Assembly (NCBI RefSeq): GCF_022919115.1
Contig: NZ_CP095072.1
Span: 2,046,001-2,110,000 of the forward strand
Direction of reading: 5' to 3'
Origin: Gracilibacillus caseinilyticus
Lineage (GTDB): Bacteria > Bacillota > Bacilli > Bacillales > Amphibacillaceae
DNA: 64,000 bases
The notes below the pieces were generated by a model. The model was not told the origin of the DNA. It ran no database searches and saw only the letters and a program-made list of their open reading frames with translations. Numbering within the stretch: the stretch's first letter is position 1; every line of letters starts with the position of its first letter. Position numbers and translations under genes: made by a program. Positions 1-8,768 of this stretch are shown piece by piece.

Positions 1-2
1 CA

Positions 3-203
3 CTAGCTAGTTGGGCACAACGCTTAGTATTAGCGAATAGCACATGTATGGCTGCACAAAATTTCGATAGTGAAAACCAATGGAAGGATTTTGTTGATTA
101 TTTGCAATATGCTGTGGATAAACACGATTATGATCTATTGTCTGAACTTCTGTTCTCTATTCAGAATAAAAAAGTATTAACAAAAGAACCAGCGAATGTA
201 TAA
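3..203 (+). CDS. C-terminal end of an unrecognised protein (5' end outside window)
   Basis: An open frame runs from the window edge to a TAA at 201-203, giving 66 residues with ordinary composition (several W, Y and D residues and a hydrophilic tail ending EPANV). No family is recognised. The start lies outside the window, so length and function cannot be judged. It is called coding because the frame is uninterrupted and protein-like. Confidence 0.5.
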   Translation, partial: LASWAQRLVLANSTCMAAQNFDSENQWKDFVDYLQYAVDKHDYDLLSELLFSIQNKKVLTKEPANV

Positions 204-330
204 ATGTACCCATCTATTGATGAAGTCAAAAGTGAAGAGCACTAGCACTGCCAATATAGGGAAGAATAGGGACAAAGTGAAATGAAAGGAAATTCTCTAG
301 AACCATCAGAACCTTCAACTATCACCAACA

Positions 331-463
331 CAAAATATAAAAACGGCATGATTTAACTATTGGAATGAGCCAACAAGAAATATACAATTTAATTGGCGAG
401 TCAGGTGTGATGGGCTATGATGATGTGAATACTGAACCGATATTGCTCTATAATTTTGATTAA
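331..463 (+). pseudogene. Remnant of a small protein with a GMSxxEIYNLIG motif
   Basis: Two frames join into one plausible protein: NTKYKNGMI in one frame, then after a one-base shift LTIGMSQQEIYNLIGE and on to LLYNFD and a TAA. The G-M-S-x-x-E-x-x-x-x-I-G pattern resembles the SmpA/OmlA (BamE-like) fold found in small Bacillus lipoproteins, but the N-terminal half and any signal peptide are missing. Read as gene debris. The family assignment is a guess. Confidence 0.35.
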
Positions 464-569
464 AACAAGACTATATGTATCCAATTCCGTTTTAAACGAG
501 GACGGTAGTCAGTCAACTATCATTTATCAGAGAACGGATCAACCAAGAGAAACAGTAAGGAATAAGCAG

Positions 570-601
570 AAAAAGGCACCCACTAGAGGTGTCTTTTTTT
601 G
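570..601 (+). terminator. Rho-independent terminator
   Basis: AAAAAGGCACC and GGTGTC form a stem with a short CACTA loop, followed directly by seven T. It ends the debris region before the sugar-sensing operon. Confidence 0.7.
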
Positions 602-757
602 TAGTAATGTAGAGAGAATTGGAGATTGTCGCAAAAATAGTCTAATGCCTTAATAGCAGATCAAGCTCCAAAGATTTGTCATATTAAATATATATCAGAT
701 TAATTTCAAGATAATATATTTATTATCTCACTCATCACACACAATAGACAAATAAAA

Positions 758-771
758 TGTAAATGCTTACA
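758..771 (+). promoter_or_regulatory. cre-like operator before the sensor operon
   Basis: TGTAAATGCTTACA has perfect TGTAA/TTACA arms and differs from the catabolite-response consensus (TGWAANCGNTNWCA) only at the central C, which is T. It lies about 25 bp before the start of the sugar-binding sensor gene. CcpA control is inferred from the motif. Confidence 0.5.
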
Positions 772-797
772 ATGAAATAAGACAGGAGGCGATACCT

Positions 798-1793
798 ATG
801 AAATACCTAAAAAAAGGGAGTCTGCTCATACTGTTTTTAGTACCTTTTTCCCTAATGATTTACTATGGAAAGGAAACATTTTATATTGAAAGTGAAATGA
901 CGGCAGCGCATTCCTATGATTACCATTTTGTCCTGATTACAGAGGAAGTCGGCAATGATTATTGGCGACTGATTGAAAAAGGGGCAAAAGAAGCAGCCGC
1001 GAAGCATAATAGTTATTTAGAATATATTGGACCGAAAGTAACAGATACCGAGGAGCGGCTCGCCACGCTTGACCGCATGATAGCGGCGGGTGTTGATGGC
1101 ATTATTACAAAAGGAATGAATGACGACACCTTTCAGGAACTGATTCAAAAAGCAGCCAACCGCAATATTCCGGTTGCGACGGTAGATACCGATAATGCCC
1201 AAAGTGGCCGTGCTTTCTATGTGGGGACCAACAATTATCAGGCCGGCTATTTGGCTGGAAAGAGGTTAATCGAAGAAACAGAAGGCCCGCAAAAGGTTGG
1301 CGTCATTATCGGATTGTCCTCTGCGCAAAATCAAGTCGAGCGGCTTAATGGCTTCCGGGATTCGATTAATGAATCCAACCGCATTGAACTGATTGACGTA
1401 GCAGAATCCCATATAACCGAGTTAGGTGCAGCGCAAGCGACCTATCAGTTACTGAAGGTTCATCCTGATATTACCGCTTTTTTTGGCACGAGTGCACTTG
1501 ATGGCATCGGCATTGTCCAAGGGATCAAGGAGATGGAGCCGGTGCAGCGTCCTTACGTGATCGCGTTCGACATTTTACCAGAAACACTCGAAGAAATGGA
1601 AAAAGGGCACATTGACGCCACTGTTGCCCAGTATCCTGAAGAAATGGGGATACGAGCGGTTAACCTGATGTATCAATTGAAACAGCATCAGCACGTATCA
1701 CCGATTTACTTTACCGATACAGGCATCGTAGATTCTTCCGATATCCATAATGGAGAATTGATCGCACCAATCGAAGCAGGTGAAGCACAATGA
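798..1793 (+). CDS. Membrane-anchored periplasmic-type sugar-binding protein (sensor component)
   Basis: A 331-residue protein with one N-terminal hydrophobic segment (about residues 8-24) and no lipobox cysteine. A type I periplasmic-binding domain of the RbsB/LacI kind follows (about 44-315: VLITEEVGNDYWRLI, then GIITKGMND and VGTNNYQAGYLAGKRL). It is probably anchored outside the membrane, where it binds a sugar. It starts after an AGGAGG at 784-789 and its stop overlaps the kinase start (ATGA). That coupling and the lack of transporter genes directly beside it suggest that it feeds ligand information to the kinase instead of serving transport. The ligand is unknown. Confidence 0.8.
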   Translation: MKYLKKGSLLILFLVPFSLMIYYGKETFYIESEMTAAHSYDYHFVLITEEVGNDYWRLIEKGAKEAAAKHNSYLEYIGPKVTDTEERLATLDRMIAAGVDGIITKGMNDDTFQELIQKAANRNIPVATVDTDNAQSGRAFYVGTNNYQAGYLAGKRLIEETEGPQKVGVIIGLSSAQNQVERLNGFRDSINESNRIELIDVAESHITELGAAQATYQLLKVHPDITAFFGTSALDGIGIVQGIKEMEPVQRPYVIAFDILPETLEEMEKGHIDATVAQYPEEMGIRAVNLMYQLKQHQHVSPIYFTDTGIVDSSDIHNGELIAPIEAGEAQ

Positions 1794-3238
1794 AGCAATG
1801 GTTCTATCATCATATCAGCGGACGGACGATTCAATCGAAGCTAACAGTTATTTTTGCCGTTATTATTCTATTATTTAATATTGTTACGATTTCCATTTAC
1901 GTCAGCTCCAATCAACTAATGAAGCAATACCATGACAGCTTTACCTCTCTACTGAGGCTCAATACGATTTCACAAACAGCGATCGAATTGTCTGATGCGA
2001 CCAAGGCTTATGTGCTGGAACGTGAACAGGCAGATCTGGCAGCTTATTACGACACGCGCAGCACACTGAAAGAGCAGGTCGAGCCGTTACTGACAGACAG
2101 TACACCGATTCAGTATAAAAACTATACAAATATGATTGACGCCTTAATCTACCAGTCGGAATTGACCGTTGGTTTCGTATTGCGTGACGACATCGAGCAA
2201 TACACCGCACATATGAAAGAGGTGCAGAGCACGGCCAATTACATACAGGAAACAACCCTGGAATTATTGGATACATCTTTGACAGATTACCAGACGCTTT
2301 ATGTAGATATGCAAGAGCGAAATCAAATGTTTAAATATTTTACGCTTTTCCTGCTGATCACGAGCATTATCTTTGGCGGGTACATCGCTATCCGTTTTGC
2401 ACGTGGCATTCACCGCCCGGTCGAAAAATTATCAGAGGCAGCCAAAGAGGTATCGGATGGTCATTTTGATGGAGAGCTGATTCAAATTGATTCGAGTGAT
2501 GAACTGCAATTGCTCGGTGATTCCTTTAACAACATGCGAACCAACATCCAGCAGTTGATCAAAGAAATCAAAGGTCAATCAGAGCAGGATATGTTAATGA
2601 AGGAACTGGAATTAAAGCACCTGCAAAATCAGATTCACCCGCATTTTTTGTTCAATACCTTAAATACAGTAGCGAAGATGGCTTATTTGGAGGATGCACC
2701 GTCAACATCGGATCTGATCGAATCCTTGGCCTCGATGATGCGTCACAGTCTCGGTGATTTACATAAATTTGTCCATCTCGAAGACGAACTGAAAATGGTA
2801 CACGATTATGTCCATATTCAGCGGATGCGTTTTATGGAGCGGATCGAATTCGAAATGGAGCCATTAGCCGATCATCTGAATATCGTGATTCCACGCCTCA
2901 CGCTGCAGCCAATTGTCGAGAATGCGTTTATTCACGGTCTCGAATCGTTGGAGCAAGGCGGCAAAATCAAGGTAAATATGATCGAAAAAGCGAACGAAAT
3001 CTGGATGGAAGTAAAGGACAACGGAGTAGGCATTAGTGAGGAGGAGAAAGAGAGACTGCTTCAGATGAAGGATGAGGAGCACATTGGCCATGTCACTGGA
3101 ATTGGACTTGCCAATGTCATCAAGCGATTACAGCTGTTTTATCAGGAAGAGCATGTAATGGAGATTGATTCAACCATTGGAAAAGGTACGACCATTCGTC
3201 TCATTTTGCCGAAGCAGCCATTAGTAACCGAACAGTAA
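1790..3238 (+). CDS. YesM/LytS-type sensor histidine kinase
   Basis: A 482-residue kinase with TM1 at about 17-38, an external region to about 181, TM2 at about 183-203 and a HAMP segment at about 205-258. The His_kinase motif QIHPHFLFNTLN has its phospho-acceptor His at about 283, and an HATPase domain carries DNGVGIS and GIGLANV. This is the family that partners AraC-type response regulators controlling carbohydrate transport. It overlaps the upstream sugar-binding gene by 4 nt and is followed by its regulator 35 nt downstream. The likely role is to read the binding protein and phosphorylate that regulator. Confidence 0.93.
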   Translation: MKQWFYHHISGRTIQSKLTVIFAVIILLFNIVTISIYVSSNQLMKQYHDSFTSLLRLNTISQTAIELSDATKAYVLEREQADLAAYYDTRSTLKEQVEPLLTDSTPIQYKNYTNMIDALIYQSELTVGFVLRDDIEQYTAHMKEVQSTANYIQETTLELLDTSLTDYQTLYVDMQERNQMFKYFTLFLLITSIIFGGYIAIRFARGIHRPVEKLSEAAKEVSDGHFDGELIQIDSSDELQLLGDSFNNMRTNIQQLIKEIKGQSEQDMLMKELELKHLQNQIHPHFLFNTLNTVAKMAYLEDAPSTSDLIESLASMMRHSLGDLHKFVHLEDELKMVHDYVHIQRMRFMERIEFEMEPLADHLNIVIPRLTLQPIVENAFIHGLESLEQGGKIKVNMIEKANEIWMEVKDNGVGISEEEKERLLQMKDEEHIGHVTGIGLANVIKRLQLFYQEEHVMEIDSTIGKGTTIRLILPKQPLVTEQ

Positions 3239-3273
3239 CAACAACGGAAACAGAAAAAAAAGGGGGAAGTGGC

Positions 3274-4590
3274 ATGAGAATCGTGATAGCGGAAGACGAA
3301 ATGCTCGAGCGCAAAGCGATGCGCAAATTTTTAGAAGAGCATTTTCACGATATGGAAGTAGTGGGGGAAGCGGTCAATGGACGGACAGCGATCGAGCTCG
3401 CCGAATCACTGATGCCCGATATTATGCTGATGGATATCAAGATGCCGGGACTGAACGGTCTCGAAGCGATGGAGAAGATTTATCTAGCCCATCCCATGAT
3501 TAAATTTATTATGGTGACTGCTTATGATTCGTTTGATTATGCCAAACAGGCGATGAAGATAGGCGTGCGCGAATACATTCTGAAACCGAGCAAAAAGGGA
3601 GAAACGATCCGGGCGATCCGTCGTGTCGAATCCGAAATTAACAAAGAACGACAAATCATCGAGAGCAGACGCAGCCTTTTTCTTACAAAATTGATCCAGG
3701 GGGAAGATGCCGCGGAGCTGCAGCAAAGTCTTTTTCCAGATATGCAAAGTGGCTTCTTCTTTGTTATGAGTGAGCAAGTCGATCTGCCAGCGCCATACAT
3801 CCAGTATCAGAAGATAGGCTTCTATCCATCACAGTCACAGCTCGACAATGCCACCGTGTTAAAAAAGATGCGCCAGCTCCAGCTCGAAACAGGTATCTAT
3901 ATCGGGATTGGTCATCCGTATTCACAATTGGAGCAGCTATCACATTCCTATTATGAAGCGAAACAAGCATTGCGCCGATTGACAGAGGCAGGGCAGAAGC
4001 AATATGGCTTTCCGCCGAAACAAATAGAAACGACGGATATCACACCATTTATGGCTGCACTTCATGAGGGAGATGAACAGCAGGTGTGGTCGCTGTTTGA
4101 TGAGATTGCAGCGGAATTAGATATGGAAGCCTATTTCAAAATCAAACAAATGATCGAGCAGAAAGGCTGCCATTTTCCTGATATGGCAGTCGAGAACCTT
4201 TATTCCAAGGAGACGTGGCATGATTTCATTCATCTCGTCTGTCTGGAATTGCGTCATTATTACCATTCCAAGAACAAGATGGAGCGTGCCAGGCAATATA
4301 TTGAAGATCATTATCATGAGCAGATCAGTCTGGAGGATGTCTCGTCCTACACCAATCTTAGCACTAATTATTTATCGAATTCCTTTCGGGAGGCGACCGG
4401 CACTACCTTCAGTGACTACCTGACTGAGATCCGGATTACCAAGGCAAAGGAAATGCTCCAGCAAAATCAGGCGACATTAAAACAAATCAGCTCGGATGTC
4501 GGCTATCGCGACCCGAACTATTTTAGCAGGGTATTCAAGAAACAAGTCGGCCTGTCCCCGAAGCAATATCAACAGCACATCTTAAAATAG
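3274..4590 (+). CDS. YesN-type response regulator, receiver plus AraC DNA-binding domain
   Basis: A 438-residue regulator. The receiver domain (about 1-120) has acidic residues E7 and D8, phospho-acceptor D54 in LMDIKMPG and the conserved Lys in YILKPSKKG. A middle linker region is followed by a C-terminal AraC/XylS double helix-turn-helix (about 335-436: ISLEDVSSYTNLSTNYLSN and the ending VGLSPKQYQQH). An AGGGGGAAGTGG ribosome site supports the ATG. It probably activates the adjacent ABC importer genes when its kinase senses sugar. Confidence 0.93.
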   Translation: MRIVIAEDEMLERKAMRKFLEEHFHDMEVVGEAVNGRTAIELAESLMPDIMLMDIKMPGLNGLEAMEKIYLAHPMIKFIMVTAYDSFDYAKQAMKIGVREYILKPSKKGETIRAIRRVESEINKERQIIESRRSLFLTKLIQGEDAAELQQSLFPDMQSGFFFVMSEQVDLPAPYIQYQKIGFYPSQSQLDNATVLKKMRQLQLETGIYIGIGHPYSQLEQLSHSYYEAKQALRRLTEAGQKQYGFPPKQIETTDITPFMAALHEGDEQQVWSLFDEIAAELDMEAYFKIKQMIEQKGCHFPDMAVENLYSKETWHDFIHLVCLELRHYYHSKNKMERARQYIEDHYHEQISLEDVSSYTNLSTNYLSNSFREATGTTFSDYLTEIRITKAKEMLQQNQATLKQISSDVGYRDPNYFSRVFKKQVGLSPKQYQQHILK

Positions 4591-4648
4591 TGAAGATTTT
4601 CGTAATATATTACAGAAATGGAATAACCAATCGTAAGCGTTTTCTCTA

Positions 4649-4674
4649 TATAATCATAGTTGAAAGCGCTTCTA
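4649..4674 (+). promoter_or_regulatory. Promoter -10 and cre site for the ABC importer
   Basis: TATAAT at 4649-4654 is followed by TGAAAGCGCTTCTA at 4661-4674, a good match to the catabolite-response consensus placed around the expected transcription start, where CcpA would block initiation. A second cre-like sequence, CGTAAGCGTTTTCT, lies at 4632-4645. No good -35 is seen, which suits an activated promoter (the upstream response regulator). CcpA repression is inferred. Confidence 0.65.
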
Positions 4675-4695
4675 TTATTTCAAGGGGGTAAAAAC

Positions 4696-6027
4696 ATGTT
4701 GAAAAAAAGTTTAGCGTTGCTTGCATTATTATGTTTAACGTTTGCGTTAGTCGCGTGTGGAGGAAATGAGGATGCTTCCAATGATGCTAGCGACACCACC
4801 GATGACAGTACATCCGAAGATACTTCATCAGACTCCGAAGAAGCATCTGGAGACGGTGGCAAAGTCGAAATCTTCAGCTGGTGGACTGGTGCAGGGGAAG
4901 AAGATGGTTTATTAGCACTTATTGATTTATTCGAGGAAAAGCATCCAGATATAGAAGTAGAGAATGCGGCGGTTGCCGGTGGAGCAGGTACCAATGCCAA
5001 AGCGGTTCTTGCTGCGCGTATGCAAGGGAATGATCCGCCATCCACTTTCCAGGTTCACGGTGGTGCCGAATTGAATGAAAGCTGGGTAGCAGCAGACATG
5101 ATGCAACCATTAAACGATTTCTATGAAGAACAAGGCTTAATGGATAAATTCCCACAGGACTTAATCGACATGGTAAGTAAAGACGGCAATATTTATTCCG
5201 TTCCCGTCAATATTCACCGTGGCAACGTCATTTTCTACAACAAAGCAGTATTTGAGGAAAATGGCATTGAAGTACCAACAACTATCGACGAATTTATCAA
5301 CGTCCTAAGTCAGCTCCAAGACGCAGGTGTCACACCTTTAGCACTAGGGGATAAAGAAGCATGGACAGCAACCCAAATCTTCGAGAACCTACTATTAGCA
5401 TCACTAGGTCCAGATGATTACCGCGCTTTATTCGCAGGCGAAATCGGCTTCGATGACGAACGCGTCCGCGAAGCAGCAGAAAATTTCAAAACGATCTTAG
5501 GCTATATCAACGACGACCACGCCTCTCGTAACTGGCAAGATGCTTCCCAATTAGTTGGAGAAGGAGAAGCAGCGATGACGAATATGGGAGACTGGGCAAA
5601 AGGGTACTTCAACAACGATCTTGAGCTCGAAACAAATGTCGACTTCGGCTACTTCGCCTTCCCAGGTACAACCGAAGACTTCATGGTCATCACCGATACA
5701 TTCGGTCTGCCACAAGGCGTAGAGAATCCAGATCAAGTGAAAGAATTCTTATCCGTACTAGGCTCTGTAGAAGGGCAAGACGCCTTCAATCCATTAAAAG
5801 GCTCGATCCCTGCACGAGTGGACGCAGACAAATCCAAATACGATGAATATGGCACCGACACGATGGAAGACTTCCAAAACAACAACCTGACACCAAGTCT
5901 GGCTCACGGCTCCGCCGCAGCAGAAGGTTTCCTGACCAAAGTCAACCAAGAAGTCAACATCTTCGTCACCCAGCAAAACGTCGACCAATTCATCGAAAAA
6001 CTACAACAAGCAGCAGGAGACCTATAA
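4696..6027 (+). CDS. Carbohydrate ABC transporter solute-binding lipoprotein (CUT1)
   Basis: A 443-residue protein with a lipoprotein signal (KK, hydrophobic core, lipobox LVAC with Cys21), an acidic Asp/Ser/Glu linker to about residue 55, then a type II sugar-binding fold (VEIFSWWTGAGEEDGL, VPVNIHRGNVIFYNKAVFEE). It captures an oligo- or monosaccharide for the two permeases downstream. The ATG at 4696 is chosen because of AAGGGGG just upstream and the signal peptide; an in-frame start at 4660 would add an unsuitable leader. No ATPase gene is present, so a shared MsmX/MsmK-type ATPase probably energises it. Confidence 0.9.
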   Translation: MLKKSLALLALLCLTFALVACGGNEDASNDASDTTDDSTSEDTSSDSEEASGDGGKVEIFSWWTGAGEEDGLLALIDLFEEKHPDIEVENAAVAGGAGTNAKAVLAARMQGNDPPSTFQVHGGAELNESWVAADMMQPLNDFYEEQGLMDKFPQDLIDMVSKDGNIYSVPVNIHRGNVIFYNKAVFEENGIEVPTTIDEFINVLSQLQDAGVTPLALGDKEAWTATQIFENLLLASLGPDDYRALFAGEIGFDDERVREAAENFKTILGYINDDHASRNWQDASQLVGEGEAAMTNMGDWAKGYFNNDLELETNVDFGYFAFPGTTEDFMVITDTFGLPQGVENPDQVKEFLSVLGSVEGQDAFNPLKGSIPARVDADKSKYDEYGTDTMEDFQNNNLTPSLAHGSAAAEGFLTKVNQEVNIFVTQQNVDQFIEKLQQAAGDL

Positions 6028-6032
6028 AATCA

Positions 6033-6056
6033 ATGGCTCGCGCTAGCGCGAGCCAT
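6033..6056 (+). other. Perfect 24-bp palindrome between binding protein and permeases
   Basis: Positions 6033-6056 are an exact inverted repeat (ATGGCTCGCG arms around CTAG) directly after the binding-protein stop, with no T run. A strong stem-loop here most likely protects the upstream mRNA or partly stops transcription, so that the binding protein is made in excess over the permeases. A similar stem sits at the same place in the second sugar locus of this window. Confidence 0.75.
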
Positions 6057-6072
6057 CGTTATGAAGAAGTGG

Positions 6073-6106
6073 GAGTCGCGGATAAAGTGTGAGAGTCGCG
6101 AATAAA
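6073..6106 (+). repeat. Short direct repeat GAGTCGCGRATAAA, two copies
   Basis: GAGTCGCGGATAAA (6073-6086) and GAGTCGCGAATAAA (6093-6106) lie exactly 20 bp apart between the stem-loop and the permease gene. The unit differs in composition from the flanks and may belong to a dispersed intergenic repeat. No further copy was noticed in this window. Confidence 0.6.
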
Positions 6107-6183
6107 TCCATCCGCCACATGACAAAGCAGCACCACATAGCAAACAAGAACGAAAAAGAAAACAATGATGGGAGGACAATCCA

Positions 6184-7092
6184 ATGAGAATCACGAAAGA
6201 TCAGCTTATGGCATTATTATTCCTGACGCCATCTTTTATCCTCATCCTGATATTTGTGTATGGCTTTATCGGCTGGACCGGATGGGTGTCGCTCAGTAAC
6301 TGGAACTCGCTGATGCCGGATCTATCCTTTGCTGGTTTGAAAAATTATATCTATCTATTTGGCGATTACCGATTCCAGGCGGATTTACGGAACACCGTCT
6401 TTTTTACGATTTTATTTATTGGATTGGTTATTTTAGTCGGATTAACATTAGCGATCCTGCTCGACCAAACCAAAAAAATGAATGCACTTTTCCGCAATAT
6501 TTTTCTATTCCCGATGGCTCTTTCCTTCGTTGTCACTGGTGTCGTATGGCAATGGCTATTGAATCCATCTACCGGATATAACCAATTCTTAAAATTATTT
6601 GGAATGGAACCACTCTGGTATACCGACACCAATATATTGGCTGGCTTCCAGTGGGGCAGTATCGAATTCGGTCTACCTGTAGCCATCATCTCCGTCGTGC
6701 TCGCTGCGGTATGGCAGATGACAGGCTTCTCACTTGCGATGTATGTCGCTGGACTGACCGGCATACCGGATGAGCTGAGAGAAGCGGCCCGAATCGATGG
6801 AGCGTCCGAACTGCAAATTTATCGCAAAGTGATTTTGCCGATGCTGACGCCGATTACGATGAGTGTCATCATTATCATGGCCCATATTTCATTGAAAATA
6901 TTTGATCTGATTTATGCGATGACCGGTTCCGGTGCCAATTTCGTAACCGATGTGCCCGGTGTCTATATGTTCGAGACGACCTTCCGTGGTAACTATTATG
7001 CTAACGGGGCAGCGATCGCCATTATCATGTTATTACTTGTCGCCGTCTTTATCGTACCGTATTTGATCAACTCCAGAAGGGGGGCATCCTAA
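6184..7092 (+). CDS. Carbohydrate ABC transporter permease, MalF-like
   Basis: A 302-residue inner-membrane protein with six predicted helices and the permease EAA loop ([20 protein letters not shown]), which docks on the ATPase. It starts at an ATG after GGGAGGA, 157 nt beyond the binding-protein gene, and its stop overlaps the next start (TAATG). It forms the transmembrane channel with the second permease. Confidence 0.92.
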   Translation: MRITKDQLMALLFLTPSFILILIFVYGFIGWTGWVSLSNWNSLMPDLSFAGLKNYIYLFGDYRFQADLRNTVFFTILFIGLVILVGLTLAILLDQTKKMNALFRNIFLFPMALSFVVTGVVWQWLLNPSTGYNQFLKLFGMEPLWYTDTNILAGFQWGSIEFGLPVAIISVVLAAVWQMTGFSLAMYVAGLTGIPDELREAARIDGASELQIYRKVILPMLTPITMSVIIIMAHISLKIFDLIYAMTGSGANFVTDVPGVYMFETTFRGNYYANGAAIAIIMLLLVAVFIVPYLINSRRGAS

Positions 7093-7904
7093 TGGTCATA
7101 AAAAAAGTCAGCAAATATGCAGTCTTGTGCGTCGTCGCGCTCTTTTTCCTGACACCTGTATACGTCATGCTGATCACAAGTGTCAAGCCAATCGATGAAG
7201 TGTCGTTATCGGAAATGTGGACCTTGCCATCTACGCTGGACTTTACCAGCTACAGTGAAGCATTCTCCAAGCTGGCGCCAAATTTCTTAAACAGTTTATA
7301 TTTGGTCATTCCAGCGACATTAATATCCGCAATCTTAGGTGCCATGAATGGCTATGTCTTGTCCAAATGGCGATTCAAAGGTTCTGAAGTTATTTTCACG
7401 ATGATCTTATTCGGGATGTTTATTCCGTATCAAAGTATCCTGATTCCATTAATCCAATTCTTGAATTCGATCGGTCTCTATAATTCCATTTACGGTCTGA
7501 TCTTCACACATGTCGTTTACGGCTTACCGATTACAACATTGATGTTCCGCAATTTCTATGCGAACATTCCGGATTCAATGGTAGAAGCAGCACAAGTGGA
7601 TGGCGCAAGCTTTCTCGGTATTTTCCGACGAGTCATCCTGCCATTATCGATTACCGGATTCGTCGTGGTAGCGATCTGGCAATTCACGAACATCTGGAAT
7701 GAATTCCTCTTCGCTGTCACGATTACCAACAATGATGCCCAGCCTGTCATGGTGGCATTGCAGAACTTATCCGGCAGTCAAATCGTCCAGTGGAACGTGC
7801 AGATGGCAGGTGCCTTGCTCGCCGCCATGCCGACTTTATTAGTCTATATTTTATTAGGGAAGTACTTTGTCCGTGGTTTATTAGCAGGCTCGGTCAAAGG
7901 ATAA
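7092..7904 (+). CDS. Carbohydrate ABC transporter permease, MalG-like
   Basis: A 270-residue protein with six predicted helices and the EAA loop [20 protein letters not shown]. The start codon shares one base with the upstream stop, implying translational coupling. It pairs with the preceding permease as the CUT1 importer channel. The operon ends at a terminator immediately after the stop. Confidence 0.92.
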   Translation: MVIKKVSKYAVLCVVALFFLTPVYVMLITSVKPIDEVSLSEMWTLPSTLDFTSYSEAFSKLAPNFLNSLYLVIPATLISAILGAMNGYVLSKWRFKGSEVIFTMILFGMFIPYQSILIPLIQFLNSIGLYNSIYGLIFTHVVYGLPITTLMFRNFYANIPDSMVEAAQVDGASFLGIFRRVILPLSITGFVVVAIWQFTNIWNEFLFAVTITNNDAQPVMVALQNLSGSQIVQWNVQMAGALLAAMPTLLVYILLGKYFVRGLLAGSVKG

Positions 7905-7936
7905 ACATGGATCAGCTCTTGATCCATGTTTTCTTG
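7903..7936 (+). terminator. Terminator of the sugar importer operon
   Basis: ACATGGATCA and TGATCCATGT form a 10-bp stem with a GCTCT-type loop, followed by TTTTCTTG. It closely resembles the terminator after the catalase gene (10256-10289). Confidence 0.85.
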
Positions 7937-8321
7937 TATACAAAGAAGGAGAGCGGATAAAGACTGTCAGAAATGAAATATGTTTGAATACCACTCCCGG
8001 AGACCACTTCGCTTCCTAAAAGGGTATACATGGTTGATTCTAATAAATAACCTAATGCCTATCACCACTGCTATTAGCTGTACCTAACGATGTAGCACTC
8101 CCTTAAGCGTAGGAAATATGCGGTTACTAATAACACAGGTCGTGTCCGAAAATCCCACTGGAAAAGGTTTTTCTTTCTAAAGAAGCACTCCTAAAATACA
8201 AATAAGGGTGTCTTCAGTGAGAGTTATAATTTTAATGTGAAACATCTCCCACTGACAACACCGCATGAAACAACTACATATTATAGGACATTGCTTCGAT
8301 ATGTTACTCTTTTTCTATTTC
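7937..8321 (+). other. Intergenic, no gene seen
   Basis: No frame here has a ribosome site with protein-like composition. It lies between the importer terminator and the end of a minus-strand lipoprotein gene and may hold the lipoprotein's 3' untranslated sequence. Confidence 0.5.
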
Positions 8322-8462
8322 CTATTCCTCCTGATTTTGTTCTTCAGAAGGCTCTTCGGTTGGATCTGGTTCTTGTTCATCATTACCATTTCCGCACCCG
8401 ACTAATAAGGAAGTGGAAAGAATGGCGGTAAATACACCAAATGCTAATTTCTTAAATTTCAT
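8322..8462 (-). CDS. Very small secreted lipoprotein (46 aa)
   Basis: The minus strand encodes 46 residues: MKFKKLAFGVFTAILSTSLL, then lipobox VGC (Cys23), then a Glu/Pro/Gln-rich tail with DEQEPDPTEEPSEEQ. GAGGTGAG lies just upstream of the ATG (reverse strand). The signal peptide and lipobox are textbook, and the mature part is only about 24 acidic residues, so it probably has no folded domain. The function is unknown; it could be a cell-surface tether or a decayed longer lipoprotein, since the reading frame after the stop also stays acidic. Confidence 0.7.
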   Translation of the reverse strand: MKFKKLAFGVFTAILSTSLLVGCGNGNDEQEPDPTEEPSEEQNQEE

Positions 8463-8754
8463 TATGCTCACCTCATTTCAATAATTTGTTTGCTTATTAT
8501 TTCAAATTTATTCTTAAATATGCATGGATTCTAACAGGGGATCGTCAGATTTAATCGGTTAGATTGCGATAATTCCAGCTTTCTGATGGACTCATAATTG
8601 TCACAGCTTTAGATAATCGGCTTCCTATGTCTACCAGCTATTGGGTGGTACCCCTTGAAAATTCTTTTCATCATGCTTAATACGGAACGATTTATCTTGT
8701 TGTTATATGTATTAAGTTCCTATCATACTCTTTAAAGAAATAAGTCTGAAAAGG
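8463..8754. other. Intergenic between divergent lipoprotein and catalase genes
   Basis: The region should contain promoters for both genes, but no convincing -35/-10 pair or PerR box was recognised. No coding frame is supported. Confidence 0.4.
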
Positions 8755-8768
8755 ATGGTGGGGAATTT

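Noticed and set aside
456..653. 65-codon frame on the plus strand
   Set aside because: It reads through an obvious terminator (570-601) and has no ribosome site.
8237..8431. 64-codon plus-strand frame
   Set aside because: It lies antisense to the small lipoprotein gene, which has a far better signal peptide, lipobox and ribosome site.
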